Source: Crossiella sp. SN42 (GTDB lineage: Bacteria > Actinomycetota > Actinomycetes > Mycobacteriales > Pseudonocardiaceae). From it: a stretch of 64,000 nt of DNA. Positions within the stretch are counted from its first letter, which is position 1; every line of letters starts with the position of its first letter. The translations under genes were made by a program, and so were the position numbers. The stretch is from contig NZ_JAMHIV010000021.1 in assembly GCF_023897065.1 (NCBI RefSeq), positions 124,001-188,000 on the forward strand, written 5' to 3'. The notes under the pieces were generated by a model that saw only the letters and a list, made by a program, of their open reading frames with translations, had not been told where the DNA came from and did no database searches. This document shows positions 42,773 to 51,531 of the stretch, piece after piece.

Positions 42773-43752
42773 AGCGCACCCTCCTGACGCCGGATGAGCA
42801 GTCGCATGTACTGCCCGACCAGCACGGTCAGCACCAGGATCATCAGCACCGCGACCGCGGCGGCCACACCGAAGTGGCTGCCGGAGATGCCCTTGATGTA
42901 CTGCAGCACCGACAGCGTGGTGCTCTCCCCGTCCGGGCCGCCCTGCCGGATCGCCCAGACCTGGGTGAACACCTTGAAGTCCCACAGGATCGACTGGAAG
43001 GTGGCCAGGCCGACCATCGGCGCCAGCGCGGGCCAGGTGACCGCGCGGAAGCCCTGCCAGCCCGAGGCGCCGTCGATGCCGGCCGCCTCGTACAGGTCGC
43101 CGGGGATGGACAGCAGCCCCGCGTACAGGGTGAAGGCGATGAACGGCACCCCCTGCCAGATGATCAGCAGCGCGATCACGGTCAGCGTGGAGGCCCCGGA
43201 GGAGAACCAGGAGAAGCCCTGGAAGGAGTCGAAGCCGATCAGCACCAGGGTCTTGTTCAGGATGCCGAAGTTCTGGTCGAAGATCCACTGGAACACCGTG
43301 GTGGCGGCCAGGATGGGCATCGCCCAGGCCAGCACCAGGCTGATCTGCAGCACCAGCCGGACCACCGGCCCGATCTGGCGCATCAGCAGCGCGATCAGCA
43401 GGCCGACCCCGACGGTGCCCACCACGCAGGCCGTGGTGAAGGCCACCGTGCGCAGGGTGATCAGCCAGAACTCGGGGTCGCCGAGGACCTCCGCGTAGTT
43501 GTCGAAGCCGTTCCAGACCACCTCGCCGCGCACCAGCTCGCCCAGGTCGAGCTTGCGGAAGCTGATCAGGATGACCTGGATCGCCGGCCAGCCCAGCAGG
43601 ACCAGCAGCGCGATGATCGCGGGCGCGATCAGCAGGTAGGGCAACAGGGTGTCGCCGAGTGAGCGCCGGCGCGCACGCCGACCGGGTCCATCCGCAGACG
43701 GTGCCGGCGGGGTCGCCCCCGCCGGCACCGTGGTGTCCACTGTCGCGGTCAT
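42769..43752 (-). CDS. dasB: Chitobiose-type ABC transporter permease 1
   Basis: The 327-residue product has a cytoplasmic Pro/Arg-rich tail, six membrane helices and the EAA motif LYEAAGIDGASGWQGFRAV near residue 225. It is the MalF-type CUT1 permease paired with DasC. It starts 4 bases after the dasA stop and lies in the conserved dasABC-dasD order next to dasR. Confidence 0.87.
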   Translation of the reverse strand: MTATVDTTVPAGATPPAPSADGPGRRARRRSLGDTLLPYLLIAPAIIALLVLLGWPAIQVILISFRKLDLGELVRGEVVWNGFDNYAEVLGDPEFWLITLRTVAFTTACVVGTVGVGLLIALLMRQIGPVVRLVLQISLVLAWAMPILAATTVFQWIFDQNFGILNKTLVLIGFDSFQGFSWFSSGASTLTVIALLIIWQGVPFIAFTLYAGLLSIPGDLYEAAGIDGASGWQGFRAVTWPALAPMVGLATFQSILWDFKVFTQVWAIRQGGPDGESTTLSVLQYIKGISGSHFGVAAAVAVLMILVLTVLVGQYMRLLIRRQEGAL

Positions 43753-43756
43753 CGCG

Positions 43757-45034
43757 CTACTTGCCCGCGAGCGCCTGCTGGATCGCCGTGTTCGCGTCCG
43801 CGGTGGCCTGGTCCAGGGTCTTCGCCCCGGTCAGGTACGCGGTCATCATGGTCTTGATCGGGTTCGCCCCCGCCTCCACCGAGCCCCAGTTCGGGCTGGC
43901 CGGGACCGCCTTGCCGTTGACCGCGGCCTTGGCCATCGCGGCCGAGACCGGGTCGCTGTTGAGCGCGCTGGTGTCCTTGGTCGAGCCGGGGATCATGCCG
44001 GCCTTGACCAGCTGCTGCTGGTACTTCTCCGTGGCGAGCAGCTTCAGGTAGTCCTTGGCCAGGTCGGCGTTCTTGCTGCCGGCCGGGATGGCCAGGTTGG
44101 ACCCGCCCTGGAACACCGGCGTGGTGCTGCCGGGGGCCTTGCCGGGAATGGGGAACCCACTGGTCAGCTTGGTCATCTCGGGGTTCTCCTTGGCCGCGGT
44201 GGCGACCTCCCACGGCAGGCCGACGATCATGCCGACCTTGCCCTTGCCGTACACGCCTGCCTGCGGGGGCTTCTCCTCGTCGGCGTCCTTGGGCGCCTTG
44301 GTGCCGGAGACCTCCACCAGCTTCTTGTAGAACTCCAGCCCGGCCTTGGCCTCGGGGGTGTTCAGCGTGGCGGTGAACTTGGTGCCCTCCTGCTTGGCCA
44401 CGTCACCGCCCTCGCCCCAGATGAAGGACAGCAGGGTGTACCAGTTCTGGCCGGCCAGGTAGAGCGGCTGGAACTCGGGGTCGTCCTTGTGCGCGGCCTT
44501 GAGCTTCTCGATCGCGGTCAGCCACTCGGCCTGCGAGGAAGGCGGGGTGATGCCTGCCTTCTCGAACAGGTCCTTGCGGTAGAGCACCAGCCGGTTGGCC
44601 GCGTAGAACGGCACCGCGAACTGCTTGCCGTCCCAGGTGCCGGAGGCCTTCAGGCCCTCGCTCCAGTTCGCCCCGCCCAGGCCGGCCGCGTCCGCGGTCA
44701 GGTCGGTGAGCACCTTCTGCTCAGCGAACTTCGGGGACTGGGTGTTGCCGATCTCGAGCACGTCCGGCGGGTTGGTGCCGGCCAGCGCGGTGTTCAGCTT
44801 GTCCTGGATGCCAGTCCACTGCTGGATCTCGTACTTGACCTTGACGCCCGGGTGGGCCGCCTCGAACTCCTTGTGCATCTCGTCGGTCAGCGTCGTCGGC
44901 GCGGAGCCGCTCATCAGCCACACGACGAGTTCCTTGCTGCTTCCCTGGCCCGAGCCTGAGCCCGAGCCCGCACAACCGGAGACCGTCAGTGCTGCTGCCA
45001 CAGCACTCACGGCTACCTTTGTCCAGCGCTTCAC
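43757..45034 (-). CDS. dasA: Chitobiose-type sugar-binding lipoprotein
   Basis: The 425-residue product has a lipoprotein signal (lipobox VSGC near residue 21), a Gly/Ser linker and a type 1 binding domain (ELVVWLMSGSAPTTLTDEMH, NPPDVLEIGNTQSPKFAEQ). In Streptomyces DasA binds N,N'-diacetylchitobiose. The start is a GTG at 45034. Two DasR operators lie 57 and 81 bases upstream in the gap shared with dasR, as expected for this operon. It should be induced by chitin breakdown products through release of DasR. Confidence 0.88.
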   Translation of the reverse strand: MKRWTKVAVSAVAAALTVSGCAGSGSGSGQGSSKELVVWLMSGSAPTTLTDEMHKEFEAAHPGVKVKYEIQQWTGIQDKLNTALAGTNPPDVLEIGNTQSPKFAEQKVLTDLTADAAGLGGANWSEGLKASGTWDGKQFAVPFYAANRLVLYRKDLFEKAGITPPSSQAEWLTAIEKLKAAHKDDPEFQPLYLAGQNWYTLLSFIWGEGGDVAKQEGTKFTATLNTPEAKAGLEFYKKLVEVSGTKAPKDADEEKPPQAGVYGKGKVGMIVGLPWEVATAAKENPEMTKLTSGFPIPGKAPGSTTPVFQGGSNLAIPAGSKNADLAKDYLKLLATEKYQQQLVKAGMIPGSTKDTSALNSDPVSAAMAKAAVNGKAVPASPNWGSVEAGANPIKTMMTAYLTGAKTLDQATADANTAIQQALAGK

Positions 45035-45090
45035 CGTTGCCGCCCTTCTTCAGCCCGGTCAGACCGTGTCACGCTGGCCGGGCGCGCTGA

Positions 45091-45106
45091 AGTGGTGTAG
45101 ACCAAT
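45091..45106. promoter_or_regulatory. DasR-responsive element 1 at dasA
   Basis: AGTGGTGTAGACCAAT is one base off the dre core TGGTCTAGACCA. It lies between dasA and dasR. Confidence 0.8.
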
Positions 45107-45114
45107 GCGCTGAG

Positions 45115-45130
45115 AGTGGTCCGGACCACA
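45115..45130. promoter_or_regulatory. DasR-responsive element 2 at dasA
   Basis: AGTGGTCCGGACCACA contains the perfect 14 bp palindrome GTGGTCCGGACCAC. It is 24 bases from the first site, suggesting binding on the same face of the helix by two dimers. Confidence 0.82.
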
Positions 45131-45257
45131 TGTCCTGTCAAGACAGTTGCGAAGACGTTGTAAAGACGTTCCGAGGGCTGGGCGGCGCCGTTGTCCGACC
45201 TACCGGCATGCTGAACCACTAGAAAGGTATGGGGGCGCCAATGCCGAGGAGGAGGAC

Positions 45258-46010
45258 ATGCTGGACGTGACGTCGGCTGAGGCGGGCGTGAACCCGCGCA
45301 CCCAGCGGGAGCCGAAGTACTGGGGACTGAAGCGACATCTGCTCGATCTGCTGCGCTCGCTCCCGCCGGGCTCGCCGATCCCGACCGAGCGCTCGCTGGC
45401 CGCGGACTTCGACGTGTCCCGGACCACGGTTCGGCAAGCGCTTGCCGAGCTGACCGTGGAGGGCAGGCTGCTCAGGGTGCAGGGCAAAGGCACCTTCGCG
45501 GCCGCGCCGAAGGTGGCTCAGCGGTTGCAGCTGAGCTCCTACACCGAGGACATGCGGGCCCAGGGCCGCCAGCCGGCCTCCAGGCTGCTGGAGGCCAGCG
45601 AACAGCCCGCCGAGGCGGAGCTGGCGAGGTTGCTCGGGGTCCGGCCGGGGGCCAAGGTGCTCCGGCTGCGGCGGCTCCGGCTGGCTGATGGCGAGCCGAT
45701 GGCCATCGAGCTGACCCACCTCGCGCTGGGCCGCTTCCGTGGCCTGCGCCGCTACATCGGCGCAGGTGGATCGCTGTACCAGGTGCTGCGCGAGCGCTTC
45801 GGCGTGGAGATGGGGCACGCGGACGAGACCATCGAGACCGCGCTGGCCACCCCGGAGGAGGCGGAGCTGCTCGGCGCCGACATCGGCCTGCCGATGCTGC
45901 TGCTGTCCCGGCACTCCTTCGACACCGACGGCAAGCCGGTGGAGTGGGTGCGTTCGATCTACCGGGGCGACCGGTACAAGTTCGTCGCCCGGTTGAACCC
46001 TCCTGGTTGA
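45258..46010 (+). CDS. dasR: GntR/HutC-family global regulator DasR
   Basis: The 250-residue product follows the DasR sequence closely: [20 protein letters not shown] at residues about 18-37, [20 protein letters not shown] (winged helix), [27 protein letters not shown], and the UTRA domain ending [20 protein letters not shown]. DasR represses chitin and aminosugar genes and is released by GlcN-6-phosphate; in Streptomyces it also links nutrition to development and antibiotics. The ATG at 45258 has AGGAGGAGG upstream. It is divergent from dasA, the conserved arrangement. Confidence 0.93.
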   Translation: MLDVTSAEAGVNPRTQREPKYWGLKRHLLDLLRSLPPGSPIPTERSLAADFDVSRTTVRQALAELTVEGRLLRVQGKGTFAAAPKVAQRLQLSSYTEDMRAQGRQPASRLLEASEQPAEAELARLLGVRPGAKVLRLRRLRLADGEPMAIELTHLALGRFRGLRRYIGAGGSLYQVLRERFGVEMGHADETIETALATPEEAELLGADIGLPMLLLSRHSFDTDGKPVEWVRSIYRGDRYKFVARLNPPG

Positions 46011-46016
46011 TCCATC

Positions 46017-46062
46017 CCCGGCATTGTGCGTCCAAGGGCCACCGCGAGCGCACAATGCCGGG
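46017..46062. repeat. 14 bp inverted repeat spanning the MFS start codon
   Basis: CCCGGCATTGTGCG (46017-46030) and CGCACAATGCCGGG (46049-46062) are perfect complements 18 bases apart. The ATG of the MFS gene (46055) is inside the right arm. It may be an operator, a translational switch or a terminator for dasR. Confidence 0.65.
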
Positions 46063-47521
46063 CATGGAGTGGAACAGCGGCCAGGCGCGGGCCATCCTGG
46101 CCACCACCATCCTCGGTTCGGGGATGGCGATGCTGGACGGCACCATCGTCAACGTGGCCCTGCCCGCGATCGGGCACGAGTTCACCGCCTCGGTCAGCGG
46201 CTTGCAGTGGATCCTGGACGGCTACCTGCTCACGCTGGCCGCGCTGATCCTCATCGCGGGCGCGCTGGGCGACCGTTACGGCCGCCGCCGGGTGTTCCTG
46301 ATCGGGGTGGTCTGGTTCGGGCTGGCCTCGCTGCTGTGCGGCCTCGCGCCGACCACCGAGCTGTTGGTGCTGGCCAGGGTCTTGCAGGGGGTCGGGGGAG
46401 CGCTGCTCACCCCCGGTTCGCTGGCGATCTTGCAGGCCAGCTTCCCCCGTGAGCTGCGGGCCCGCGCGATCGGCGCCTGGTCCGGGCTCTCCGGCCTGGC
46501 CGCGGTGCTCGGGCCGCTGGTGGGCGGGCTGCTGGTGCAGGCGGGGTCCTGGCGGCTGGCCTTCCTGATCAACCTGCCGCTGGCCGCGGTCTGCGTCTGG
46601 CTGGCCCTCAAGCACGTGCCGGAGACCGCCTCCGGCGACCACGAACGGGTGGACTTCCTCGGCTCCGCGGTGGGCGCGCTCGGCCTGGCCGGGCTGACCG
46701 CGGCCCTGGTGGAGGGGCCGCCGAGGGGGATCGGCGACCCGCTGGTGCTGGGCTGCCTGGTGCTCGGGGCGGCCGCGATGACCGTCTTCGTGCTGATGCA
46801 GGTGCGCGGCAGGCACCCGCTGGTCCCGCCGCAGCTGTTCGCCAACCGGACGTTTGTGCTCTCCAACGGCCTGACCTTCCTGGTCTACGCGGCCCTGGGC
46901 GGGGTGATGATGCTGCTGGTCCTCCAGCTCCAGGTCTCCCTGCACTACTCGCCGACCGCGGCCGGACTGGCCGGGCTGCCCATCTCGCTGATCATGCTGG
47001 TGTTCTCCGCCCGCTCCGGCCGGCTGGCCCAGCGCTTCGGGCCGCGGCTCCAGCTGGTGCTCGGCCCGCTGCTGATCGCGGCGGGCATCCTGCTGCTCAA
47101 CCTGGTGGTGCCCGGCGCGAGCTACCTGTTCGGCGTGCTGCCCGGCGTGCTGGTCTTCGGTGCCGGGCTGGCCCTGGCGGTGGCCCCGGTGACCGCGACC
47201 GTGCTGGCCGCGGCGCCGGAGAAGCACGCGGGCGCGGCCTCCGGGGTGAACAACGCGGTGGCCCGCACCGGCGGCCTGCTCGCGGTCGCGGTGCTGCCCG
47301 CGCTGGCCGGTCTGCACGGCGCGGAGTACGCGAACCCGGTGGCGCTGACCGCGGGCTGGCACATCGCGCTGACCGTGTGCGCGGCGTTGTGCGCGGCCGG
47401 TGGTTTGTTCGCCTTCGGCGTGGACAACCGGGTGCTGGGGCAGGAAAAGCCGGCGGACTGCCTCAGCTGCGGGGTGGACGCTCCGCCAACGCACGCCAAC
47501 ACCGCGTCACAAAACGCGTGA
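46055..47521 (+). CDS. MFS drug exporter, DHA2 (EmrB/QacA) family, 14 membrane helices
   Basis: The 488-residue product has motif A GDRYGRRRVFLIG near residue 70, motif C-like LGPLVGGLLVQAGSWRLAFLI near 150-170 (typical of antiporters), LDGTIVNVALPAIG in helix 1 and about 14 hydrophobic segments. It should pump a drug or metabolite out with protons. The ATG at 46055 or 46064 could start the protein; neither has a good ribosome site, and the first lies in a 14 bp inverted repeat. Its proximity to dasR (44 bases) raises co-transcription, but no regulator is divergent. Confidence 0.87.
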   Translation: MPGMEWNSGQARAILATTILGSGMAMLDGTIVNVALPAIGHEFTASVSGLQWILDGYLLTLAALILIAGALGDRYGRRRVFLIGVVWFGLASLLCGLAPTTELLVLARVLQGVGGALLTPGSLAILQASFPRELRARAIGAWSGLSGLAAVLGPLVGGLLVQAGSWRLAFLINLPLAAVCVWLALKHVPETASGDHERVDFLGSAVGALGLAGLTAALVEGPPRGIGDPLVLGCLVLGAAAMTVFVLMQVRGRHPLVPPQLFANRTFVLSNGLTFLVYAALGGVMMLLVLQLQVSLHYSPTAAGLAGLPISLIMLVFSARSGRLAQRFGPRLQLVLGPLLIAAGILLLNLVVPGASYLFGVLPGVLVFGAGLALAVAPVTATVLAAAPEKHAGAASGVNNAVARTGGLLAVAVLPALAGLHGAEYANPVALTAGWHIALTVCAALCAAGGLFAFGVDNRVLGQEKPADCLSCGVDAPPTHANTASQNA

Positions 47522-47645
47522 GTCTACTGTGCACTGTCCATTGAGGACACTGTGTCAGTGCTCACTCCTGGCCAACCAATGGAGTGTCCGCGCCGTCGTC
47601 TTCGTTGTAAGGGAGTAACCGGGAAGAGCTATTCGCAAGGGAAAG

Positions 47646-48503
47646 ATGAGCGGCGAGGACAAGCGGAACCGTCCGGATGTCAGTTTCACCCAGGTGATCG
47701 CAGGCGCGCTGGCGGCGGTGACCGCGGCGGCGCTGGGCGCGCAGCTGGGGGTGGCCGGCACGATCATCGGGGCCGCGGTGGCCAGTGTGGTGGGCACCGT
47801 GGGCACCGCGCTCTACCAGCACTCGCTGGAACGCAGCCGGGCCGCGGCCAAGGCCCTGCGCACCGCGGCCGCGCCGACCGCGCTGGCCGCCGCCGCGCTG
47901 GCGGCACGGGCCGCGGAGAAGGCGGACCGGGAGGGCCGGACCGAGGAGAGCGCGGCCGCGGCTGAGGCGGCCGAGACCAAGGAGTCCAAGGCCCAGCAGC
48001 CCGAGGCCGAGCAGTCCGGGACCCCACAGTCCAAGACCCCGGAGCCTGAGCGGGAGGCCGCGCCGGAGTCCGGGCGGCGGCCCTGGTACCGGCGCTGGCA
48101 GCTGGTCGCGGCGGTGACCGCGCTGATCTTCGCCATCGGCATGGGCGGTGTGCTGCTGATCGAGCTGGCCACTGGAGCGCCGCTGTCCGGCAAGGCGGGC
48201 GGCGGGCGGACCACGGTCGGCGAGCTGTTCGGCCCGGGTGACCGGAAACCGACCACCAAGCCGGGCAACCCAACGCCGTCCAGCTCCGTCTCCACTACGG
48301 AGAGCACGACGCCGGAAGCCCCGACCAGCACCAGCCAGCACGCCCCGCCGACCAGCACGTCCAGCCAGCCACCGAGCACCACGTCCAGCTCTCCGCCCAC
48401 CACCACGACCTCGAACCAGCCGAGCAGCGCGGCTCGCCCGCCGAGCAGCACGCCGCCGCCCACGGGCACGCCCGCGGAGCGGAACTCGCCGACCGGCCCT
48501 TGA
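47646..48503 (+). CDS. Hypothetical membrane protein with Ser/Thr/Pro-rich C-terminus
   Basis: The 285-residue product has a hydrophobic Ala/Gly-rich stretch at about residues 17-58, a charged Ala/Glu-rich middle (RAAEKADREGRTEESAAAAE), a single clear membrane helix near 155-175 (LVAAVTALIFAIGMGGVLLI) preceded by RRPWYRRW, and a low-complexity Thr/Ser/Pro tail likely to span the cell wall. No enzymatic motif is seen and I do not recognise a family. AAGGGAAAG precedes the ATG. It is a stand-alone gene between the MFS exporter and the S1 proteases. Confidence 0.72.
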   Translation: MSGEDKRNRPDVSFTQVIAGALAAVTAAALGAQLGVAGTIIGAAVASVVGTVGTALYQHSLERSRAAAKALRTAAAPTALAAAALAARAAEKADREGRTEESAAAAEAAETKESKAQQPEAEQSGTPQSKTPEPEREAAPESGRRPWYRRWQLVAAVTALIFAIGMGGVLLIELATGAPLSGKAGGGRTTVGELFGPGDRKPTTKPGNPTPSSSVSTTESTTPEAPTSTSQHAPPTSTSSQPPSTTSSSPPTTTTSNQPSSAARPPSSTPPPTGTPAERNSPTGP

Positions 48504-48862
48504 TCACATTGGGCGGAACGGCCTAGCGGCGTTAGTGCAAGCTGCCCACGACCGAGGTCGCGATGTGACACGACACGCCCACGGATGGACCACTGCTGAC
48601 ACGTGTTCCTCCTTTCGGCGGATGCCCGGGGTAGGTCTGTGTCTTTAACGTCCCCCAAAAGTGATGAAGCGATGACGCTGCGTCACTAATGGTCACTGGC
48701 GGAGAGGACGGGCTGATGGACCTCTCGTTTCCGGTCTCGCAACCGATGGCGTCTCGCCGGTGGCCTCCACTTCGTTGAGCCATACCCCGAAAAGGGCCGT
48801 CGACCCCTGCATTCCCCCTGCCATCGACGGCCCGGTGTCTCACCAACACGAGAGGGCTACGG
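48504..48862. other. 359 bp intergenic region with leader hairpin before the first S1 protease
   Basis: I see no gene; a minus-strand open frame crossing it is a shadow of the protease gene. It holds an inverted repeat GGGCCGTCGA (48794-48803) / TCGACGGCCC (48824-48833), which would be in the 5' leader of the protease transcript, and AT-richer stretches around 48640-48700 that could hold the promoter. Confidence 0.6.
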
Positions 48863-49987
48863 ATGAAGATCGCAGTCGCAGCACGCGCCGCAGGCGTCGC
48901 GCTGCTGGCCACCGGTGCGGTTGTCGCGGGCGGCCTGCCCGCCGCGGCGGACAGCTTCGCTTCCCCAGAAATGCTGCAGGCCATGCAGCGCGACCTCGGG
49001 CTGACCGCCGAGCAGGCGGCCGACCGGGTGGCCAGTGAGCTCAAGGCCACCGAGGTCGAGAAGTCCGTGCGGGACGCCCTCGGCGGCGCCTTCGCCGGCG
49101 CGCACTTCGACGAGGGCAGCGCCAAGCTCGTGGTCAGCGTGACCGACGCGGCCAAGGCCGCCGCGGTCGAGGCCGCGGGCGCCACCGCCAAGGTCGTGTC
49201 GCGCACCGCGGCTGCCCTGGACGGGGTGAAGGGCGCGCTGGACGCGGCCGAGTCGAGCCTGCCCAAGGGCGTGACCGGCTGGTACGTCGACGTCAAGAGC
49301 AACAACGTGGTGGTCAACGTGCAGCCGGGCGCGGCGAAGGAGGCCCGCGCGCAGCTGGCCGCGCTGCCGGAGGCCGCCGCGATCAAGGTCGTGGAGACCG
49401 ACGAGGCGCCGGTCCCGCTCTACGACGTGCGCGGTGGCGACGCCTACTACATGGGCGGCGGCCGCTGCTCGATCGGCTTCTCGGTGCAGGGCGGCTTCGT
49501 CACCGCCGGGCACTGCGGCCGGACCGGCACCGCGACCCAGGGCTTCAACCGGGTCGCCCAGGGCACCTTCCGCGGCTCGACCTTCCCCGGCAACGGCGAC
49601 TTCGGCTGGGTCGCGACCAACTCGAACTGGACCCCTCGGGGCGTGGTGAACCGCTACAGCGGCTCCACCACCGTCCGGGTGGCCGGTTCCACCGAGTCCG
49701 CGGTCGGCGCGTCCATCTGCCGCTCCGGCTCGACCACCGGCTGGCGCTGCGGCACCGTCCAGGCCAAGAACCAGACGGTGCGCTACCCGCAGGGCGCGGT
49801 GACCGGCATGACCCGCACCAACGCCTGCGCCGAGCCCGGTGACTCCGGCGGCTCGTGGCTGTCCGGCACCCAGGCCCAGGGTGTGACCTCCGGCGGCTCC
49901 GGCAACTGCTCCTCCGGCGGCACCACGTTCTTCCAGCCGGTGAACGAGATCCTCAGCGCGTACGGGCTCCGGCTCGTCACAAGCTGA
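48863..49987 (+). CDS. Secreted S1-family serine protease (streptogrisin/alpha-lytic type), copy 1
   Basis: The 374-residue preproprotein has a signal peptide (AGVALLATGAVVAGGLPAAA), a propeptide of about 170 residues with the foldase-like pattern of alpha-lytic proteases (LGLTAEQAADRVASELK), and a mature domain from about residue 190. His is in TAGHCG near 216, Asp in GDFGWV near 246, Ser in GDSGGSW near 328. The ATG has GAGGG upstream. It acts outside the cell on protein substrates; the propeptide should be removed on folding. A similar gene follows after 205 bases. Confidence 0.88.
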   Translation: MKIAVAARAAGVALLATGAVVAGGLPAAADSFASPEMLQAMQRDLGLTAEQAADRVASELKATEVEKSVRDALGGAFAGAHFDEGSAKLVVSVTDAAKAAAVEAAGATAKVVSRTAAALDGVKGALDAAESSLPKGVTGWYVDVKSNNVVVNVQPGAAKEARAQLAALPEAAAIKVVETDEAPVPLYDVRGGDAYYMGGGRCSIGFSVQGGFVTAGHCGRTGTATQGFNRVAQGTFRGSTFPGNGDFGWVATNSNWTPRGVVNRYSGSTTVRVAGSTESAVGASICRSGSTTGWRCGTVQAKNQTVRYPQGAVTGMTRTNACAEPGDSGGSWLSGTQAQGVTSGGSGNCSSGGTTFFQPVNEILSAYGLRLVTS

Positions 49988-50040
49988 CCGTAAGGGTGCG
50001 GCGGGCCGGCGCCCTGCAAGCCGGTCCGCCAGCACCCGCC

Positions 50041-50080
50041 GAAAGGCGTCCGCGGGATCCCTGCCCCGCGGGCGCCTTTC
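50041..50080 (+). terminator. Terminator after the first S1 protease
   Basis: GAAAGGCGTCCGCGGG (50041-50056) pairs with CCCGCGGGCGCCTTTC (50065-50080), one mismatch, 8-base loop. Confidence 0.75.
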
Positions 50081-50192
50081 ACTGTCAATTCTTCGAACCC
50101 AGTTCGTTCGACCCCTTGGCAAAGTCACAAACCGTCGCTAGCTTTCCCCCGTCTGGTCTAACAAGGTGGCCCGATAGAGGGAAGGCGCTCGG

Positions 50193-51425
50193 ATGAAGCG
50201 ACGTTCGGTCACTGGCCTGCTGGCGGTGACGGTGCTGGCCGGTCTCGCGGTCGGCGCGCCCGCCACGGCAGCCGCCAGCGCTGGACCCACCGCGGCCCCG
50301 GCCCGCGCTGCCGGCGGCGCCGCGCCCCTGGCCCACGCTTCCAGCCTCGTCACGGCACTGGCCCGCGATCTTGGCCTCAGCGTGGCGCAGGCCGCGACCA
50401 GGCTGAGCCAGGAACGCCGCGCCGAGCGCATCGCCGGCGACCTCCGGGCCCGTCTCGTCAGCTTCGCCGGTTCCTGGTTCGACCCGGCCACCGGATCGGC
50501 CGTGGTCGGCGTGACCGAACCCGCCGAGGCCGAGACCGTGCGCGCCACCGGCGCCACCCCGCGTCTGCTGCGCCACACCGCCTCGGCCCTGACCGCGGCC
50601 AAGGCCGAACTGGACGCCCGGCAGGCCCCGCCCGAGGTCACCAGCTTCCACGTGGACGAGCCGGGCAACCGGGTCGTGGTCACCGTCCTCCCCGGCGGCC
50701 GGGCCGCGGCCGAGCGGTTCGCCGCGGGCACCCAGGCCGTGCAGGTCGTGGAGAGCGCCGCCGCGCCCGCGACCACCGGTGACCTGGCCGGTGGCGGCGC
50801 GATCTACATGAGCGGCGCGGCCGGTGGCCGCTGCTCGGCCGGGTTCACCGCGCACACCGCGGACGGCCAGCCCCGGCTGCTCACCGCCGGGCACTGCGCG
50901 GACGGCGGCAGCCTGGTCAACGGCCTGGGCAACGTCAAGATCGGCGAGTTCTCCCGGGTCAACTGGAAGGACCAGAACGACTTCGCCGAGGTGACCGTGG
51001 AACCGGCGGCCTGGACGCTGCTGCCCCAGGTCAGCACGCACGACGGCGGCGCGGTGACGATCAAGGGCGCGGACCGGGCCGCGGTCGGGGCCAGCCTGTG
51101 CAAGTCCGGCTCCACCAGCAAGTGGACCTGCGGCGTGGTCACCGCCCGCGACGTCACGGTCAAGTACGGCCAGATCGACGGCTCCACCATCACCGTGCGC
51201 GGCCTGGTGCAGCACAACGCCTGCGTGGAGCCCGGCGACTCCGGCGGCTCGAACGTCTCCGGCGACCAGGCCCAGGGCATCACCAGCGGCGCCAAGCTCT
51301 ACGACGCCAACGGCGACGGCCGCAACGACAGCTGCCTGGCCAAGCGCGGCGAGGAGTCGGTGTCCTGGTACCAGCCGGTGGACGAGGCGCTCGCCACCTA
51401 CCGGCTGACCCTGGCCACCGGCTGA
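50193..51425 (+). CDS. Secreted S1-family serine protease (streptogrisin type), copy 2
   Basis: The 410-residue product is a paralogue of the previous protease: signal peptide (GLLAVTVLAGLAVGAPATAA), propeptide (DLGLSVAQAATRLSQERRAE) and a mature domain with His in TAGHCAD near 233, Asp in NDFAEV near 263 and Ser in GDSGGSN near 350. It has an additional loop (KLYDANGDGRNDSC) near the C-terminus. GAGGGAAG precedes the ATG. The two proteases are separately terminated, so each probably has its own promoter. Confidence 0.87.
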   Translation: MKRRSVTGLLAVTVLAGLAVGAPATAAASAGPTAAPARAAGGAAPLAHASSLVTALARDLGLSVAQAATRLSQERRAERIAGDLRARLVSFAGSWFDPATGSAVVGVTEPAEAETVRATGATPRLLRHTASALTAAKAELDARQAPPEVTSFHVDEPGNRVVVTVLPGGRAAAERFAAGTQAVQVVESAAAPATTGDLAGGGAIYMSGAAGGRCSAGFTAHTADGQPRLLTAGHCADGGSLVNGLGNVKIGEFSRVNWKDQNDFAEVTVEPAAWTLLPQVSTHDGGAVTIKGADRAAVGASLCKSGSTSKWTCGVVTARDVTVKYGQIDGSTITVRGLVQHNACVEPGDSGGSNVSGDQAQGITSGAKLYDANGDGRNDSCLAKRGEESVSWYQPVDEALATYRLTLATG

Positions 51426-51488
51426 GGCTGCCCTGCGTGCGGCGTGTTGTCAGCCCCCCGACCGCGCCGCACCCGGGTTGGTAGGCGA

Positions 51489-51526
51489 CCGTGGCATTCC
51501 CGCGCTCTCTCGCGGGAACGCCACGG
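51489..51526. terminator. Bidirectional terminator between protease 2 and thiE
   Basis: CCGTGGCATTCCCGCG (51489-51504) pairs with CGCGGGAA and GCCACGG (to 51526) with one bulged base and a 6-base loop. Confidence 0.75.
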
Positions 51527-51531
51527 CCGCC

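Noticed and set aside
48240-48490. Low-complexity ACC/AGC-rich stretch considered as a tandem repeat
   Set aside because: It encodes the Ser/Thr/Pro tail of a membrane protein and has no fixed repeat unit.
48532-49386. Minus-strand open frame before and over the first S1 protease
   Set aside because: Composition is that of an antisense shadow of the protease propeptide; no start signal.
50152-50167. Possible DasR site TCTGGTCTAACAAGGT before the second protease
   Set aside because: Only the left half fits the dre consensus; not listed as a feature.
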